This document shows, in pieces, positions 1 to 8,969 of a stretch of 64,000 bases of DNA. Below the pieces are notes generated by a model. It saw only the letters and a list, made by a program, of their open reading frames with translations. It had not been told where the DNA came from and made no database searches. The number at the start of each line of letters is the position of its first letter. Positions within the stretch are counted from its first letter, which is position 1. Source of the stretch: Sulfitobacter delicatus (lineage in GTDB: Bacteria > Pseudomonadota > Alphaproteobacteria > Rhodobacterales > Rhodobacteraceae); contig NZ_FNBP01000004.1 in assembly GCF_900102535.1 (NCBI RefSeq), forward strand, positions 1 through 64,000. Direction: 5' to 3'. The translations under genes and the position numbers were made by a program.

Positions 1-270
1 GCGCTGCTGACCTTCTACGACTATCCGGCGGAACACTGGAAGCACATCCGGACGTCAAACCCGATCGAGAGCACCTTCGCCACCGTCCGGCACCGCACGA
101 AACGCACCAAAGGATGCCTCAGCCGCACGACCGGGTTGGCCATGGCCTTCAAGCTAATGATGTCAGCGCAGAAGAGATGGCGCAAACTCGATGGACAGAA
201 CCGTCTGCCCGAGATCATCCAAGGGGTTGAGTTCCGCGATGGGATCAGCCAGCTTCAAACTGCCGCCTGA
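1..270 (+). pseudogene. IS256-family (mutator-type) transposase, C-terminal part, cut by the window edge
   Basis: Frame 1 is open from the first base to a TGA at 268-270 and encodes 89 residues. The stretch HIRTSNPIESTFATVRHRT followed by a Lys/Arg-rich tail is the typical C-terminal signature of IS256/mutator transposases, including the last catalytic Glu region (NPIES). These enzymes cut and paste or copy their own insertion sequence. Only the 3' end is in the window, so whether the element is complete upstream cannot be seen. It reads directly into a partial-looking gene, which suggests that the element inserted into or next to it. Confidence 0.85.
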
Positions 271-320
271 TCAGGCATCACCAACTTTTGCCCATATCTC
301 ATCTGACCCTGCCAAAAACC
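271..320. mobile_element. Probable right end of the IS256-type element
   Basis: The bases just after the transposase stop should hold the terminal inverted repeat of the insertion sequence. The left end is outside the window, so the repeat and any target duplication cannot be confirmed and the boundary is only approximate. Confidence 0.4.
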
Positions 321-590
321 GCTGTGGAGCGTCACGTGACCCGGCTGCACAACCAGCACCACTTTCGCGACTTCAACAAGTGGTTCCACGTCAGCCCCGG
401 CGGCGCGATCATCGACCGGGCCATGGGGACGGACATCGACGCCGAAGCGCTGAAACAGCAGCAACGTGTTGCGTTCATCCGGACCTTGGGCATGCAGCCA
501 GACGACTCACGGCTGGTCGCAGCGCGCGCAAAATTTGCACCAAAATACGGGCTGACTGAAGCCGAGATCACCCGCGCGGCCCGCGCCTGA
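288..590 (+). pseudogene. Hypothetical protein, probably N-terminally truncated by the IS element
   Basis: The frame encodes up to 100 residues, but the only upstream start is a TTG at 288 inside the presumed IS end, with no convincing ribosome-binding site. From about residue 14 on the protein looks genuine: His/Arg-rich start, a central segment with FNKWFHVSPGGAI, and a C-terminal helical tail ending TEAEITRAARA. I do not recognise the family. The likeliest reading is the 3' portion of a gene whose 5' part was removed when the IS inserted. An intact small gene starting at the internal GTG near 327 is a weaker alternative. Confidence 0.45.
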
Positions 591-683
591 AGCGCAAAAT
601 GCCGTAACGTCACTTGCGGCACGCTTGCGCGAGGCCAAGACCGGTTTAGGCTGATCCCAATGAACAAAGGGAGAGGATAAACC

Positions 684-2006
684 ATGCAAAAGCACTTGGG
701 ACTGACGGCGCGCGCCATGGCGCTTGGCCTTATGGGAACCGCCGCCGCGGCGGAGAACCGTGTTGATCGGCAACTGCCAAACGCGCCAGAGCTAGCGGCC
801 TATGGCGACCATGCCGTGGGCATGCGCACCTTGGAGATGACCAACCCCGATCAGATCGACATCCTCGCCATTGATCCAGCCGTGGACAAGCCCGACGAGA
901 TGCCGCGCTATGACCGCCCGCTGACGGTTGAGATGTACTACCCAGCTGCCGAGGGCGCCGAGGGCGAGACGACCTTCAAGACCTTCCTGCGTGACGGCAC
1001 CACCGAAGTGACGCTGGAGGGGCAGGCCATGCGCGACGTGGACCCTGCGACGGGTGAGACCTTCCCGCTGGTGCTGATCAGCCATGGCTACCCCGGCAAC
1101 CGCTATCTGCTGTCGCATCTGACTGAGAACCTTGCGTCCAAAGGCTATGTCGTGGCCTCAATTGATCACACCGACAGCACCTACCGCACGCAGGCCGCCT
1201 TTGGCTCGACGCTGGTGAACCGGTCGCTGGACCAATTGTTCGTGCTGGAACAGATGGCCCAGAAAAGCGCCGAGGGGGCTGAGTTTGCCGGGCTTTATGA
1301 CGCTGAGAACACCGGGCTGATCGGCTACTCGATGGGCGGCTACGGCGCGATTATCACCGCCGGGGGCGGAGTGACAGAAACCTCTGTCGGCTACACATGG
1401 GGTGGGCCGCATGGCACGTTGGGCATTCATCAGGCAGGCTCTGACAGCCACAACGAACTGCCCGATCCGCGCATCAAGACCGCCGTGGCTTTTGGCCCTT
1501 GGGGGATGAACCGGGGCTTTTGGGACGCCGAAGGGCTGGCCGGGGTGCAAATCCCGATGCTCTTTATCGCAGGCTCGCAGGACGATACCTCGCTTTATGA
1601 AAAAGGCGTGCGGGCGATCTGGGAGAATACCTCGAACGTCGACCGCGCTTTGCTGACCTATATGAACGCAGGGCATAATGCAGGCGCGCCGATGCCCGCG
1701 CCTCAGGAGTCCTATTACTTCAACGAAGACAAGGGCTTTAACATTTCCGAGCACTACACGGATGCGGTGTGGGACACCGCGCGAATGAACAACATCGCAC
1801 AGCATTTCGTGACCGCTTGGCTTGATAATCACCTGAAGGGTGAAGCCGAAAAGGCCAGTTATCTGGATCTGGTTGAGGATTCGAACGCCGGGGTCTGGTC
1901 TCAGGCCGAAGATGGGACCGACAAAGAAGACCACAGCTATTGGAGGGGGTTCCCCGAGGGGACGGCCAAAGGGCTGATGTATGAGACCCGCGCAGCGGGC
2001 GAATAA
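684..2006 (+). CDS. Secreted alpha/beta hydrolase (dienelactone hydrolase / PAF-acetylhydrolase-like)
   Basis: 440 residues. The start is an ATG preceded by a GGGAGAGG ribosome-binding site at about 670-677. A short Ala-rich N-terminus (residues 1-23) looks like a signal peptide, so the enzyme probably acts in the periplasm. The oxyanion-region motif SHGYPGN lies near residue 133 and the nucleophile elbow GYSMGG at 214-219, with Ser216 as nucleophile. Asp300 (GSQDD) and His331 (NAGHN) are plausible partners of the triad. The fold is clear but the substrate is not: an ester or lactone is most likely. It stands alone and converges on the DsrE-like gene, with a strong hairpin between them. Confidence 0.8.
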   Translation: MQKHLGLTARAMALGLMGTAAAAENRVDRQLPNAPELAAYGDHAVGMRTLEMTNPDQIDILAIDPAVDKPDEMPRYDRPLTVEMYYPAAEGAEGETTFKTFLRDGTTEVTLEGQAMRDVDPATGETFPLVLISHGYPGNRYLLSHLTENLASKGYVVASIDHTDSTYRTQAAFGSTLVNRSLDQLFVLEQMAQKSAEGAEFAGLYDAENTGLIGYSMGGYGAIITAGGGVTETSVGYTWGGPHGTLGIHQAGSDSHNELPDPRIKTAVAFGPWGMNRGFWDAEGLAGVQIPMLFIAGSQDDTSLYEKGVRAIWENTSNVDRALLTYMNAGHNAGAPMPAPQESYYFNEDKGFNISEHYTDAVWDTARMNNIAQHFVTAWLDNHLKGEAEKASYLDLVEDSNAGVWSQAEDGTDKEDHSYWRGFPEGTAKGLMYETRAAGE

Positions 2007-2015
2007 CCAGCGGAT

Positions 2016-2037
2016 CGCCCGGGGCCAGCCCCGGGCG
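2016..2037. terminator. Bidirectional hairpin between convergent genes
   Basis: A perfect 9-bp GC stem (CGCCCGGGG / CCCCGGGCG) with a 4-base loop lies 10 bases after the hydrolase stop and 8 bases after the DsrE-like stop. There is no T tract, so it may work as a stabilising or weak terminator hairpin. Confidence 0.5.
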
Positions 2038-2044
2038 GTGCCAT

Positions 2045-2500
2045 TTAGGGTTTGATGTAGGTGTAACCCATCTGTTGCAGGCGCGAGAGTTCTGCCACGC
2101 CGGAGGGCACGATGTCTTCTTCCCAAACGTCGTAGAGATCGTTCTCGTAGCTGATCTTGCGGCCCTTCAGGGTGTTGTTGCAGACGTGGAAGTTGACGTT
2201 TTGCCCTTTGAGCGATGAGACGCTGGTCTGCATTTTGTCGTTGCCCTTGGCGTCTGCCAGCAAGCTGACCCCATTGCCGTGGAGAACGACTTTGATTTCC
2301 ATATTCTCAGCACCCACGGCGTTGATATGGTTTTGGATATTGCGCATGGCCCCTAGGTGTTTTTTGGACCCTTCGCCGCCTTCATAGTTGATGTGATAAA
2401 CGACCTTTTGCTTGCCGTAGCGCTCGCTCTCTTCGGCCTGAACGGCAAAGGCGAGGCTGGTGGCCAGTAAAACGCAAAGCGCGCGGATAAAGTTTGTCAT
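2045..2500 (-). CDS. Periplasmic DsrE/DsrF-like family protein
   Basis: 151 residues with a signal peptide (residues 1-22, cleavage predicted after AVQA). The mature part has the alternating beta/alpha pattern of the DsrE/F fold: KVVYHINYE, then MEIKVVLHGNGVSLL, then VNFHVCNNTL, with one conserved Cys at residue 107. Cytoplasmic DsrE proteins pass sulfur between partners. Secreted single-domain relatives like this are widespread but largely uncharacterised, so a role in periplasmic sulfur or thiol handling is inference. It is monocistronic, with its own 140-bp upstream region. Confidence 0.75.
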   Translation of the reverse strand: MTNFIRALCVLLATSLAFAVQAEESERYGKQKVVYHINYEGGEGSKKHLGAMRNIQNHINAVGAENMEIKVVLHGNGVSLLADAKGNDKMQTSVSSLKGQNVNFHVCNNTLKGRKISYENDLYDVWEEDIVPSGVAELSRLQQMGYTYIKP

Positions 2501-2649
2501 GTGGTTCCTCCCAAGTTGACTGCAGGTGCGGACGCGCTGCGTCCGACCGACCCTGTCAGCTTATCAAAGGAGAGTGGCAATCCAAGATTTTATTCACAGA
2601 TGCGAATTTATGCGTGGATTGGCATGATTGACCGCGCCGGCGGGCGGGA

Positions 2650-4149
2650 TCAGAACTCCTGATCGTCGCCGCCACCCTGCTGCCATGGCTGTACAAGGTT
2701 GCCAAAGCGGGTAAATTTGCCCTCAAAGCTGAGGTCCACGGTGCCGATGGGTCCGTGACGCTGCTTGCCGATCACCACCTCGGCGCGGCCGTGCAGACGT
2801 TCCATTTCTTCCTGCCAAGCCGCCATCTTATCAAGCTCGTGATCGCCCGGCTTCTCGCGTTCCTTGTAGTATTCCTCGCGGTACACAAACATCACCACAT
2901 CGGCATCCTGCTCGATCGAGCCCGATTCACGCAGGTCCGAGAGCTGCGGGCGCTTATCTTCGCGGCTTTCGACCTGACGCGACAGCTGCGACAGGGCGAT
3001 CACCGGGATGTCGAGTTCCTTGGCAATGGCCTTGAGCCCCATGGTGATTTCCGAGATTTCGTTCACCCGGTTTTCCGATTTGCCCGTGCCGCGCACCAGC
3101 TGAAGGTAGTCGATGATCAGCACATCAAGCCCATGGGTCCGCTTGAGCCGCCGCGCACGGGCGGCGAGCTGGCTGATGGGCAGGGCGGGTGTGTCGTCGA
3201 TGAAGAGCGGGCAGGCTTCCAGCGCCTTGGCGGCGTCGACAAAACGGCGGAACTCGGTTTCGGTCATGTCACCGGAGCGGATCTGCTGGCTAGGGATTTC
3301 GGCAGCTTCTGAAAGGATACGCGCGGCGAGCTGTTCGGCGCTCATTTCCAAGCTGTAGAAACCCACGACCCCGCCATCAATCGCGCCTTCAGTCCCGTCG
3401 GGCTTCATCCCGCGCTTGTAAGCCTTTGCCACGTTGAACGCAATATTGGTCGCGAGCGAGGTTTTCCCCATCGACGGACGCCCCGCGAGGATCAGAAGGT
3501 CAGAGCGGTGCAAACCGCCTAGTTTCTTGTCCATGTCGATCAAGCCGGTCGAGACACCTGACAGGCCACCGTCCCGCTGGTAAGCCGCGTTGGCCACGTT
3601 AACCGCATCGGTGACAGCCTTGAGGAAGGACTGAAAGCCGCTTTCGACCTGCCCCTGTTCGGCCAGCTTGTAAAGCTCCTGCTCGGCCTCGACGATCTGC
3701 TCGCGTGGCTCTGACGCCACATCGACCTGCGCCGCCTTTGACGAGATATCGCGGCCCAGTTGGATGAGGTCACGGCGCACGGCGAGGTCATAGATCATCT
3801 GCGCATAGTCACGCACGGCAAAGGCACTGATCGCGGCACCCGCAAGGCGGGCGAGATAGGCCGGGCCGCCGAGCTCCTTCAGACCTTCATCGTCTTCCAT
3901 GAAGGCTTTGAGGGTGACGGGCGAGGCAAGGTTGTTCTTGGCGATCCGCTGGGCGGCGATGTCAAAGATGCGGGCGTGGACCGGCTCGTAGAAATGCTTT
4001 GGGCCAATGACAGAGGCGACGCGGTCGTAGACGTCATTGTTGGTCAGAATCGCGCCCAAAAGCTGCTGCTCGGCCTCAATCGAATGCGGCATCGTTTCAG
4101 CGGCCTGAACAGCCAATTGGTTCGCGTTTAGCGATGTAATCTCGTTCAT
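2650..4149 (-). CDS. dnaB: Replicative DNA helicase DnaB
   Basis: 499 residues from the ATG at 4149 (MNEITSLNANQ); in-frame ATGs at 4161 and 4254 would only add a non-conserved extension. The N-terminal DnaB domain begins at HSIEAEQQLLGAIL (about residue 23). The RecA-like motor has Walker A GRPSMGKT at about 223-230, Walker B (LDVLIIDYLQL) and the DnaB motif ALSQLSRQVESR. It unwinds DNA ahead of the replication fork as a hexamer and interacts with DnaG primase. The length fits the family (about 470-500), and no intein is present. Confidence 0.96.
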   Translation of the reverse strand: MNEITSLNANQLAVQAAETMPHSIEAEQQLLGAILTNNDVYDRVASVIGPKHFYEPVHARIFDIAAQRIAKNNLASPVTLKAFMEDDEGLKELGGPAYLARLAGAAISAFAVRDYAQMIYDLAVRRDLIQLGRDISSKAAQVDVASEPREQIVEAEQELYKLAEQGQVESGFQSFLKAVTDAVNVANAAYQRDGGLSGVSTGLIDMDKKLGGLHRSDLLILAGRPSMGKTSLATNIAFNVAKAYKRGMKPDGTEGAIDGGVVGFYSLEMSAEQLAARILSEAAEIPSQQIRSGDMTETEFRRFVDAAKALEACPLFIDDTPALPISQLAARARRLKRTHGLDVLIIDYLQLVRGTGKSENRVNEISEITMGLKAIAKELDIPVIALSQLSRQVESREDKRPQLSDLRESGSIEQDADVVMFVYREEYYKEREKPGDHELDKMAAWQEEMERLHGRAEVVIGKQRHGPIGTVDLSFEGKFTRFGNLVQPWQQGGGDDQEF

Positions 4150-4300
4150 GACCTCACCCATATCTGCCCAGAGGGTCGTCTTAACCAGTGGGGCGGCGCG
4201 GCGCAAATTGTATGTTTCTGTGGATATCTGTGCAAACACATGCGCCCACCACATCTTGCCTTGTGCCGGGCGCTTGCGTCAACATCTGGCGCAAAAGGGT

Positions 4301-4978
4301 TTAATTTTTGCGGGAATCTTGCCACTCGCGGGGGGCGTTAAGGAAGGCTTCGACTTCGCTCAGCGTGGCCGTATCGAAGGCGTTCTGCGCGCGGGCTTCG
4401 GCCAGCACGTCCCACCATGTGCAGAGCGTGTGCAGGCTAACGCCATGGTCGCCAAGGGTCTTTTCGGTCTGCGGGAAAATGCCGTAGTGGAAGATCACGG
4501 CGGTATGCGCGCAGGTGGCCCCGGTTTCACGAATCGCGTCAACGAAGCTGAGTTTCGAGCCGCCGTCGGTGGTCAGGTCCTCAACAAGCAGCACGCGCTG
4601 GCCTTCGGTCATCTCGCCTTCGATCCGGGCGTTGCGGCCGTAGCCTTTGGGCTTTTTGCGCACATAGGTCATTGGCAGGGCCATGCGCTCGGCCACCATG
4701 GCAGCGAAGGGAATGCCTGCGGTTTCGCCGCCCGCGATATTGTCGAAGGCCTCGAAGCCCGCGTTGCGCATCACGGTGACGGTGAGGAAATCCATCAGGG
4801 TGGCGCGGATGCGCGGGTAGGAGATCAGCTTGCGGCAGTCGATATAGGTCGGGCTGGGCAGGCCCGAGGCCAGCGTGAAGGGCTCGTCTGCGTTGAAATG
4901 CACCGCGCCGATCTCCAGCAACATGCACGCGGTGAGGCGGGCCATTTCTTCGGGGCTGGGGTGGCTGGTGGGGATCAT
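4301..4978 (-). CDS. pyrE: Orotate phosphoribosyltransferase
   Basis: 225 residues from the ATG at 4978 (MIPTSHPS). The same frame is open much further upstream, but that part overlaps pyrC and is not conserved. The enzyme makes orotidine 5'-phosphate from orotate and PRPP in pyrimidine synthesis. It shows the PRPP-binding signature [14 protein letters not shown], the substrate region [11 protein letters not shown] and [11 protein letters not shown]. It lies 55 bases after pyrC on the same strand, so the two are probably co-transcribed for consecutive branches of the pathway. Confidence 0.94.
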   Translation of the reverse strand: MIPTSHPSPEEMARLTACMLLEIGAVHFNADEPFTLASGLPSPTYIDCRKLISYPRIRATLMDFLTVTVMRNAGFEAFDNIAGGETAGIPFAAMVAERMALPMTYVRKKPKGYGRNARIEGEMTEGQRVLLVEDLTTDGGSKLSFVDAIRETGATCAHTAVIFHYGIFPQTEKTLGDHGVSLHTLCTWWDVLAEARAQNAFDTATLSEVEAFLNAPREWQDSRKN

Positions 4979-5033
4979 TTCAAGCGTCCTTGGCTGGGGA
5001 GAGGTCGGATAGGTATTTAAGAAAGGATGAAGA

Positions 5034-6065
5034 TTAGGAGGTCCAGTGCAGATCGAAACCGGGGTCGAAGACCGTGACCGGGCCGTCGGGGGTGTCGATG
5101 CTGGAGGGATGCTGGGGGGCTTCGCGGCGCATGGTGATGCGCGTCTCGTTTGGCGGCAGGCCGTAGAAGGCGGGGCCGTTAAGCGAGGTAAAGGCTTCGA
5201 GGTTGTCGAGGGCACCGTCGTCTTCAAAGACTTGGGCGAGGATCGATAGGGTGTTGGGTGCGGTGAAACAGCCGGCGCAGCCGCAGGGTTGCAGTTTGGC
5301 GCCATCGGTATGGGGTGCGCTGTCGGTGCCGAGGAAGAAGCGGGCATCGCCGGAGGTGGCAGCGACGCGCAGGGCGAGGCGGTGGGTTTCGCGTTTGGCG
5401 ACGGGCAGGCAGTAGTAATGCGGACGGATGCCGCCGGCGAGGATGTGGTTGCGGTTGATTACGAGGTGGTGGGTTGTGATCGTGGCCGCAAGGCCGCTGT
5501 CGGCGCTGCGCACGTAGTCAGCAGCGTCGGCGGTGGTGATATGTTCCATGATGACGCGCAAGTTGGGATGGGCGCGGCGGATCGGGTCGAGGACGCGGTC
5601 GATGAAGACGGCTTCGCGGTCGAAGATGTCGATTTCGCTGTCGGTAACCTCGCCGTGGGTGCAGAGCGGCAAGCCGATCTCGGCCATGCGGTCGAGCACG
5701 GGGGCGACTTTGTCGAAGTTGGACACGCCGCTGGCGGAATTGGTGGTGGCGCCGGCGGGGTAGAGTTTGACGGCGTGGATCAGACCCTCGGCATGGGCGC
5801 GGGCGACGTCGTCGGGGTCCGTGTCCTCGGTTAGGTAGAGGGTCATTAGCGGGGTGAAATCCGCGCCTTCGGGCAGGGCTGCCATGATCCGCTCGCGGTA
5901 GGCGGCGGCTTGGGCGCCGGTGACCACGGGGGGCACGAGATTTGGCATGATGATGGCGCGGGCGAAATCGCGGGCGCTATGGGGCAGCACGGCGCGCAGC
6001 ATGTCGCCGTCGCGCAGGTGCAGGTGCCAGTCGTCGGGACGGCGGATCGTGATGCTTTGGGTCAT
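5034..6065 (-). CDS. pyrC: Dihydroorotase (E. coli-type, class II)
   Basis: 343 residues. It closes carbamoyl-aspartate to dihydroorotate in pyrimidine synthesis. The zinc-binding HxH is visible at [11 protein letters not shown] near the N-terminus. The carboxylated Lys lies in [13 protein letters not shown], and further metal ligands are in THGEVTD, MEHITT and the LGTDSAPH segment. The length matches the E. coli enzyme (348). It is the first gene of a pyrC-pyrE pair. Confidence 0.95.
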   Translation of the reverse strand: MTQSITIRRPDDWHLHLRDGDMLRAVLPHSARDFARAIIMPNLVPPVVTGAQAAAYRERIMAALPEGADFTPLMTLYLTEDTDPDDVARAHAEGLIHAVKLYPAGATTNSASGVSNFDKVAPVLDRMAEIGLPLCTHGEVTDSEIDIFDREAVFIDRVLDPIRRAHPNLRVIMEHITTADAADYVRSADSGLAATITTHHLVINRNHILAGGIRPHYYCLPVAKRETHRLALRVAATSGDARFFLGTDSAPHTDGAKLQPCGCAGCFTAPNTLSILAQVFEDDGALDNLEAFTSLNGPAFYGLPPNETRITMRREAPQHPSSIDTPDGPVTVFDPGFDLHWTS

Positions 6066-6111
6066 GGGCGCGGGGCTAGCACAGCGCGGGGCCGCGCGCC
6101 AGATTGAAAAC

Positions 6112-7071
6112 CTAGCCGGCGGCGGCGCGGGCTTCTTCGAGACGTGCGGCGCGGCGGGCGCGGATGCGCTCCAGACGTCGCGCGAAACGCGGCGCGTTCA
6201 TGCGGGCGGTGACATTTGCATAGAGGGCTTCGAGCAGTTCCTCGCGGCCCGCACTGTTAAGCGCGTGAGCGAGGTTGCGCAGATAGGGCAGGTAATCGCG
6301 CCGGGCCCGGTAAAGGGCGGCGAAGCGCGTGGTGTCGAGCGTGTCATCGGCGGCGGCTTGCAGCAGCGGGTCGAGTTGATCAAGCTCCAGCAAATCGGTC
6401 TGCAGCGCGTCGCCCATCCGCGGCATCCGCAGCTTGGTCACATTGGGTCGGGTAAAGAGCGCCGCATGCATCGCGTCGAGGGTTTCTTTCGGATCATAGA
6501 GCACAAAGGCGCGGGCGGCGGCATCGAGCATGTCGGGTGCATAGCCGTAGCGCGATGTGAAATCGTGGATGCGCATGTCCGTGAAGCGGTCGTCCCATTC
6601 GGTGATACGCGGGTCGAGCGTCGCTTGCGGCTGGACGGCGACCACGGCGGCGCCAGGGGCCGCGACGGAATAGGCGGCGGCGGCATAGGCGCAGGGGCCA
6701 GCACCGTAGAAGAGCACTTGGTCGAATTCGTCAAAGAAACCGTCGTCAATCAGCCGGTCGAAATAGGCATAGACTTCTTCTGCGCGGAACCATGTGTCGC
6801 CATCGCTTGCGATACAAAGATGCGACCAGTCGTGGTTGCGCACCATGTCCCAGCCCAGAGGCTGCGCCTTGTCCGACAGAGCATGCATGCCCTGATAGGT
6901 CTCAAAGGTGACGAGCAGAGTGGTTTCGCGTTCGATAAAGGCGGAGAAGTGCTTTTTGCCCAGCGATTGGAAATAGCCGTCTTCTTCGGCGACAGCCTCA
7001 ATCGCGCGCAACCATTTGCGTTTCGGCAGATCTGCCAGTGAGCTTTCGATCGTCAGCGTCTCGCTTGGCAT
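6112..7071 (-). CDS. Conserved protein of unknown function with an alpha/beta-hydrolase-like core
   Basis: 319 residues. Homologues in Rhodobacteraceae are, from memory, often labelled phosphoadenosine phosphosulfate reductase, but I see no PAPS-reductase motif (no P-loop SGGKDS-type sequence, no C-terminal ECGLH). Instead there is a strand followed by [20 protein letters not shown] at about residue 143, which resembles a degenerate nucleophile elbow with Gly-Pro-Cys in place of a Ser. The N-terminus has a conserved [17 protein letters not shown]. The C-terminus is a very Arg/Ala-rich helix ([17 protein letters not shown]) that could contact nucleic acid or membrane. Function unknown. Confidence 0.7.
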   Translation of the reverse strand: MPSETLTIESSLADLPKRKWLRAIEAVAEEDGYFQSLGKKHFSAFIERETTLLVTFETYQGMHALSDKAQPLGWDMVRNHDWSHLCIASDGDTWFRAEEVYAYFDRLIDDGFFDEFDQVLFYGAGPCAYAAAAYSVAAPGAAVVAVQPQATLDPRITEWDDRFTDMRIHDFTSRYGYAPDMLDAAARAFVLYDPKETLDAMHAALFTRPNVTKLRMPRMGDALQTDLLELDQLDPLLQAAADDTLDTTRFAALYRARRDYLPYLRNLAHALNSAGREELLEALYANVTARMNAPRFARRLERIRARRAARLEEARAAAG

Positions 7072-7210
7072 TGGGCACCCTCGACTGTTGCGGGCGGAGG
7101 AGACCCCGCCTGTTCCTGCTTGGTCTAGAGGGATAATAGGGCAAAAATGCGGAAAATCCGTGCGAATTTGAAGAGAATGTGACGGCAGGCCGGGGGCGCG
7201 GGGCTGCGCT

Positions 7211-8266
7211 TTAGCTTTCGCCCGCCTCGGATTGCCGGGCCAGATTGGCGTGGCGGATCATGAAACGTGCGGCTTTCGCGGTCACCGGGCGGCTTGGCGG
7301 CGTCATCAGCAGGCGGCCAAAGAGCGCGCGGAAGGGTTCGCGTTGCATGAGCGCATCAAAGCGGGCACGACGCCAATTGACCGCCTGCGCGTGTAGTTCA
7401 GCGAGTTGGGAATCGGCCATGAGGGCAGTTAACGCACGGCCCCGCGCCTCTGCCGTGGCCATGATGGACGTGTCGCTTTCAGTGCTGAAGTTCCGCTCGA
7501 CCCAATAATCCAGCCCGAGCATGTGATCGCTATGCACTGCGCGGCCTCGGTCGGCTTTAAGGACATAGGTCTCCATCGCGCCTAAGGGGTAGTGGTTGAT
7601 CTGCGCCAGCCCGTGGTTCTCTCGCCCGAAGTTGGAGAAAATGCGTCTGGTTTTAAAGTCATCCGGCAGGGGGCGGCCATGGCTGTCGAACCATCGAGCC
7701 TGTTCGAGGCGTGCCGGGTCAGGATCCCGGGGGCGGTGGACGCCCGGTTTGGCGTAGGTGCCGTCGTTGCGGTAAAGCGTTTTGAACATCGCCGCACGCC
7801 ATGGCCAGTGCATGACAGCGGGGGCGGCGCGGGTGAAGGTCTCTGTCACCGGGCGGTCTTCATAGCGAACTTGGCCGGCATTGCCGAACAGCCGCCATGT
7901 CAATGTGATCGCTGTGGCTTCGGGCAGGGCGGTGTGCAGCGCTGTGAGACTGTGATCGCCGCAGTGGATGTTCACGAATTCATCGACGTCCAGCGGCAGA
8001 ATCCACTGCGCCTCGCGCACCACCTCCATCTTCGCAGCAGTTTTGAGCGCGGTGAACTGGATGCCCCCTTTGTCGTAAGGACCGTCGTTACGGACATGGG
8101 TAACGTGGCCCAACTCCTGCAACCGGTCGAGCATGCTGTCCGTGCCATCGTCGCAATCGTTGGAAAAGACCAGCACATTGTCAAAGCCAATGGCGCGGTG
8201 ATGGGCGAGCCATTCCAGCAGAAAGGCCGCTTCGTTGCGCACGCAGAGGATCGCGAGGTGAGTCAC
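7211..8266 (-). CDS. Glycosyltransferase family 2-type protein
   Basis: 351 residues. It opens with MTHLAILCVRNEAAFLLEWL, the usual start of the Glyco_tranf_2_4 family. A nucleotide/metal-binding DVDEF lies at residues 93-97, and HRAIGFDNVLVFSNDCDDGTD is the second hallmark. The family transfers a sugar from a nucleotide donor; acceptor and sugar cannot be told from sequence. It is the last gene of a five-gene minus-strand operon and starts 4 bases after the FkbM gene. It resembles the two other glycosyltransferase domains of the same operon, which points to internal duplication. Confidence 0.85.
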   Translation of the reverse strand: MTHLAILCVRNEAAFLLEWLAHHRAIGFDNVLVFSNDCDDGTDSMLDRLQELGHVTHVRNDGPYDKGGIQFTALKTAAKMEVVREAQWILPLDVDEFVNIHCGDHSLTALHTALPEATAITLTWRLFGNAGQVRYEDRPVTETFTRAAPAVMHWPWRAAMFKTLYRNDGTYAKPGVHRPRDPDPARLEQARWFDSHGRPLPDDFKTRRIFSNFGRENHGLAQINHYPLGAMETYVLKADRGRAVHSDHMLGLDYWVERNFSTESDTSIMATAEARGRALTALMADSQLAELHAQAVNWRRARFDALMQREPFRALFGRLLMTPPSRPVTAKAARFMIRHANLARQSEAGES

Positions 8267-8270
8267 GCAG

Positions 8271-8966
8271 CTACCAATCTCGCCGGAAGCTGACGACTTT
8301 GTTTTGCGAGCCGCGGTGGTAATAGGCGAGTCCCGCAGACATGAAGGCGGAGAAAACTTTGTTCACACCTTCGGGCCCGATCCACTGCGGATGCAGTTCG
8401 ATGATTGCCGCGCGCAGGTTTGATAGGTTGAGCGCGGGGATGAGATCGACCTCGGCCCCTTCGATGTCGCAGATCAGGACGTTTGGTTTAAGATCATCGA
8501 AGACCGCATCGGCGTCGAGCACGTCAATCTGGTGCGTCTGTGGCGGCTCTTCCCCCTCAAACCGGGTCATGGAGGAAGACAGAATATCATCACGGACATG
8601 GAAATCGACCTGGCCCGCTTCGGCACCGAGGATGGCATGGGTGACCTCGGCATTGTCCAACCCATTAGCCCGATGCACGCGCCGGATATAGGGGATCAGA
8701 GCCGGGTTTGCCTCGAAGGAATGGACGGAGGCCACCTTGCGCTTGCTCGCGACCAAGGTGGACATATAGCCGACCCCCGCGCCCAATTCGATGACGCGGT
8801 CACCTTCGCGCACCACGCGGAGCGCGGCCTCGCTTTCTTTCGCCTCGTAATTGTTCTGCCGAAGCATCTTGCGCAAGCGACCGCGTAGGATGGCAGGATC
8901 GTCCGGAAACTTCATCCCGCGCGAGAATATGAAATTCTCTTTCGGCGCAGTGGCTTGATCACTCAT
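8271..8966 (-). CDS. FkbM-family SAM-dependent methyltransferase
   Basis: 231 residues. The SAM-binding motif I is VIELGAGVGYMSTL (about residue 56), followed by the acidic ribose-binding position in VHSFEANPALIPYIRR. LICDIEGAEVDLIPAL and AAIIELHPQWIG are characteristic of the FkbM family. FkbM enzymes methylate hydroxyls of sugars or polyketides. Here, between glycosyltransferases, O-methylation of a surface sugar is the natural inference. It sits 3 bases after the upstream gene and 4 bases before the next, so translation is coupled. Confidence 0.88.
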   Translation of the reverse strand: MSDQATAPKENFIFSRGMKFPDDPAILRGRLRKMLRQNNYEAKESEAALRVVREGDRVIELGAGVGYMSTLVASKRKVASVHSFEANPALIPYIRRVHRANGLDNAEVTHAILGAEAGQVDFHVRDDILSSSMTRFEGEEPPQTHQIDVLDADAVFDDLKPNVLICDIEGAEVDLIPALNLSNLRAAIIELHPQWIGPEGVNKVFSAFMSAGLAYYHRGSQNKVVSFRRDW

Positions 8967-8969
8967 GGC

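Noticed and set aside
1158..2126. 322-aa minus-strand frame across the hydrolase and DsrE-like gene
   Set aside because: It overlaps two recognisable genes and has no recognisable motif.
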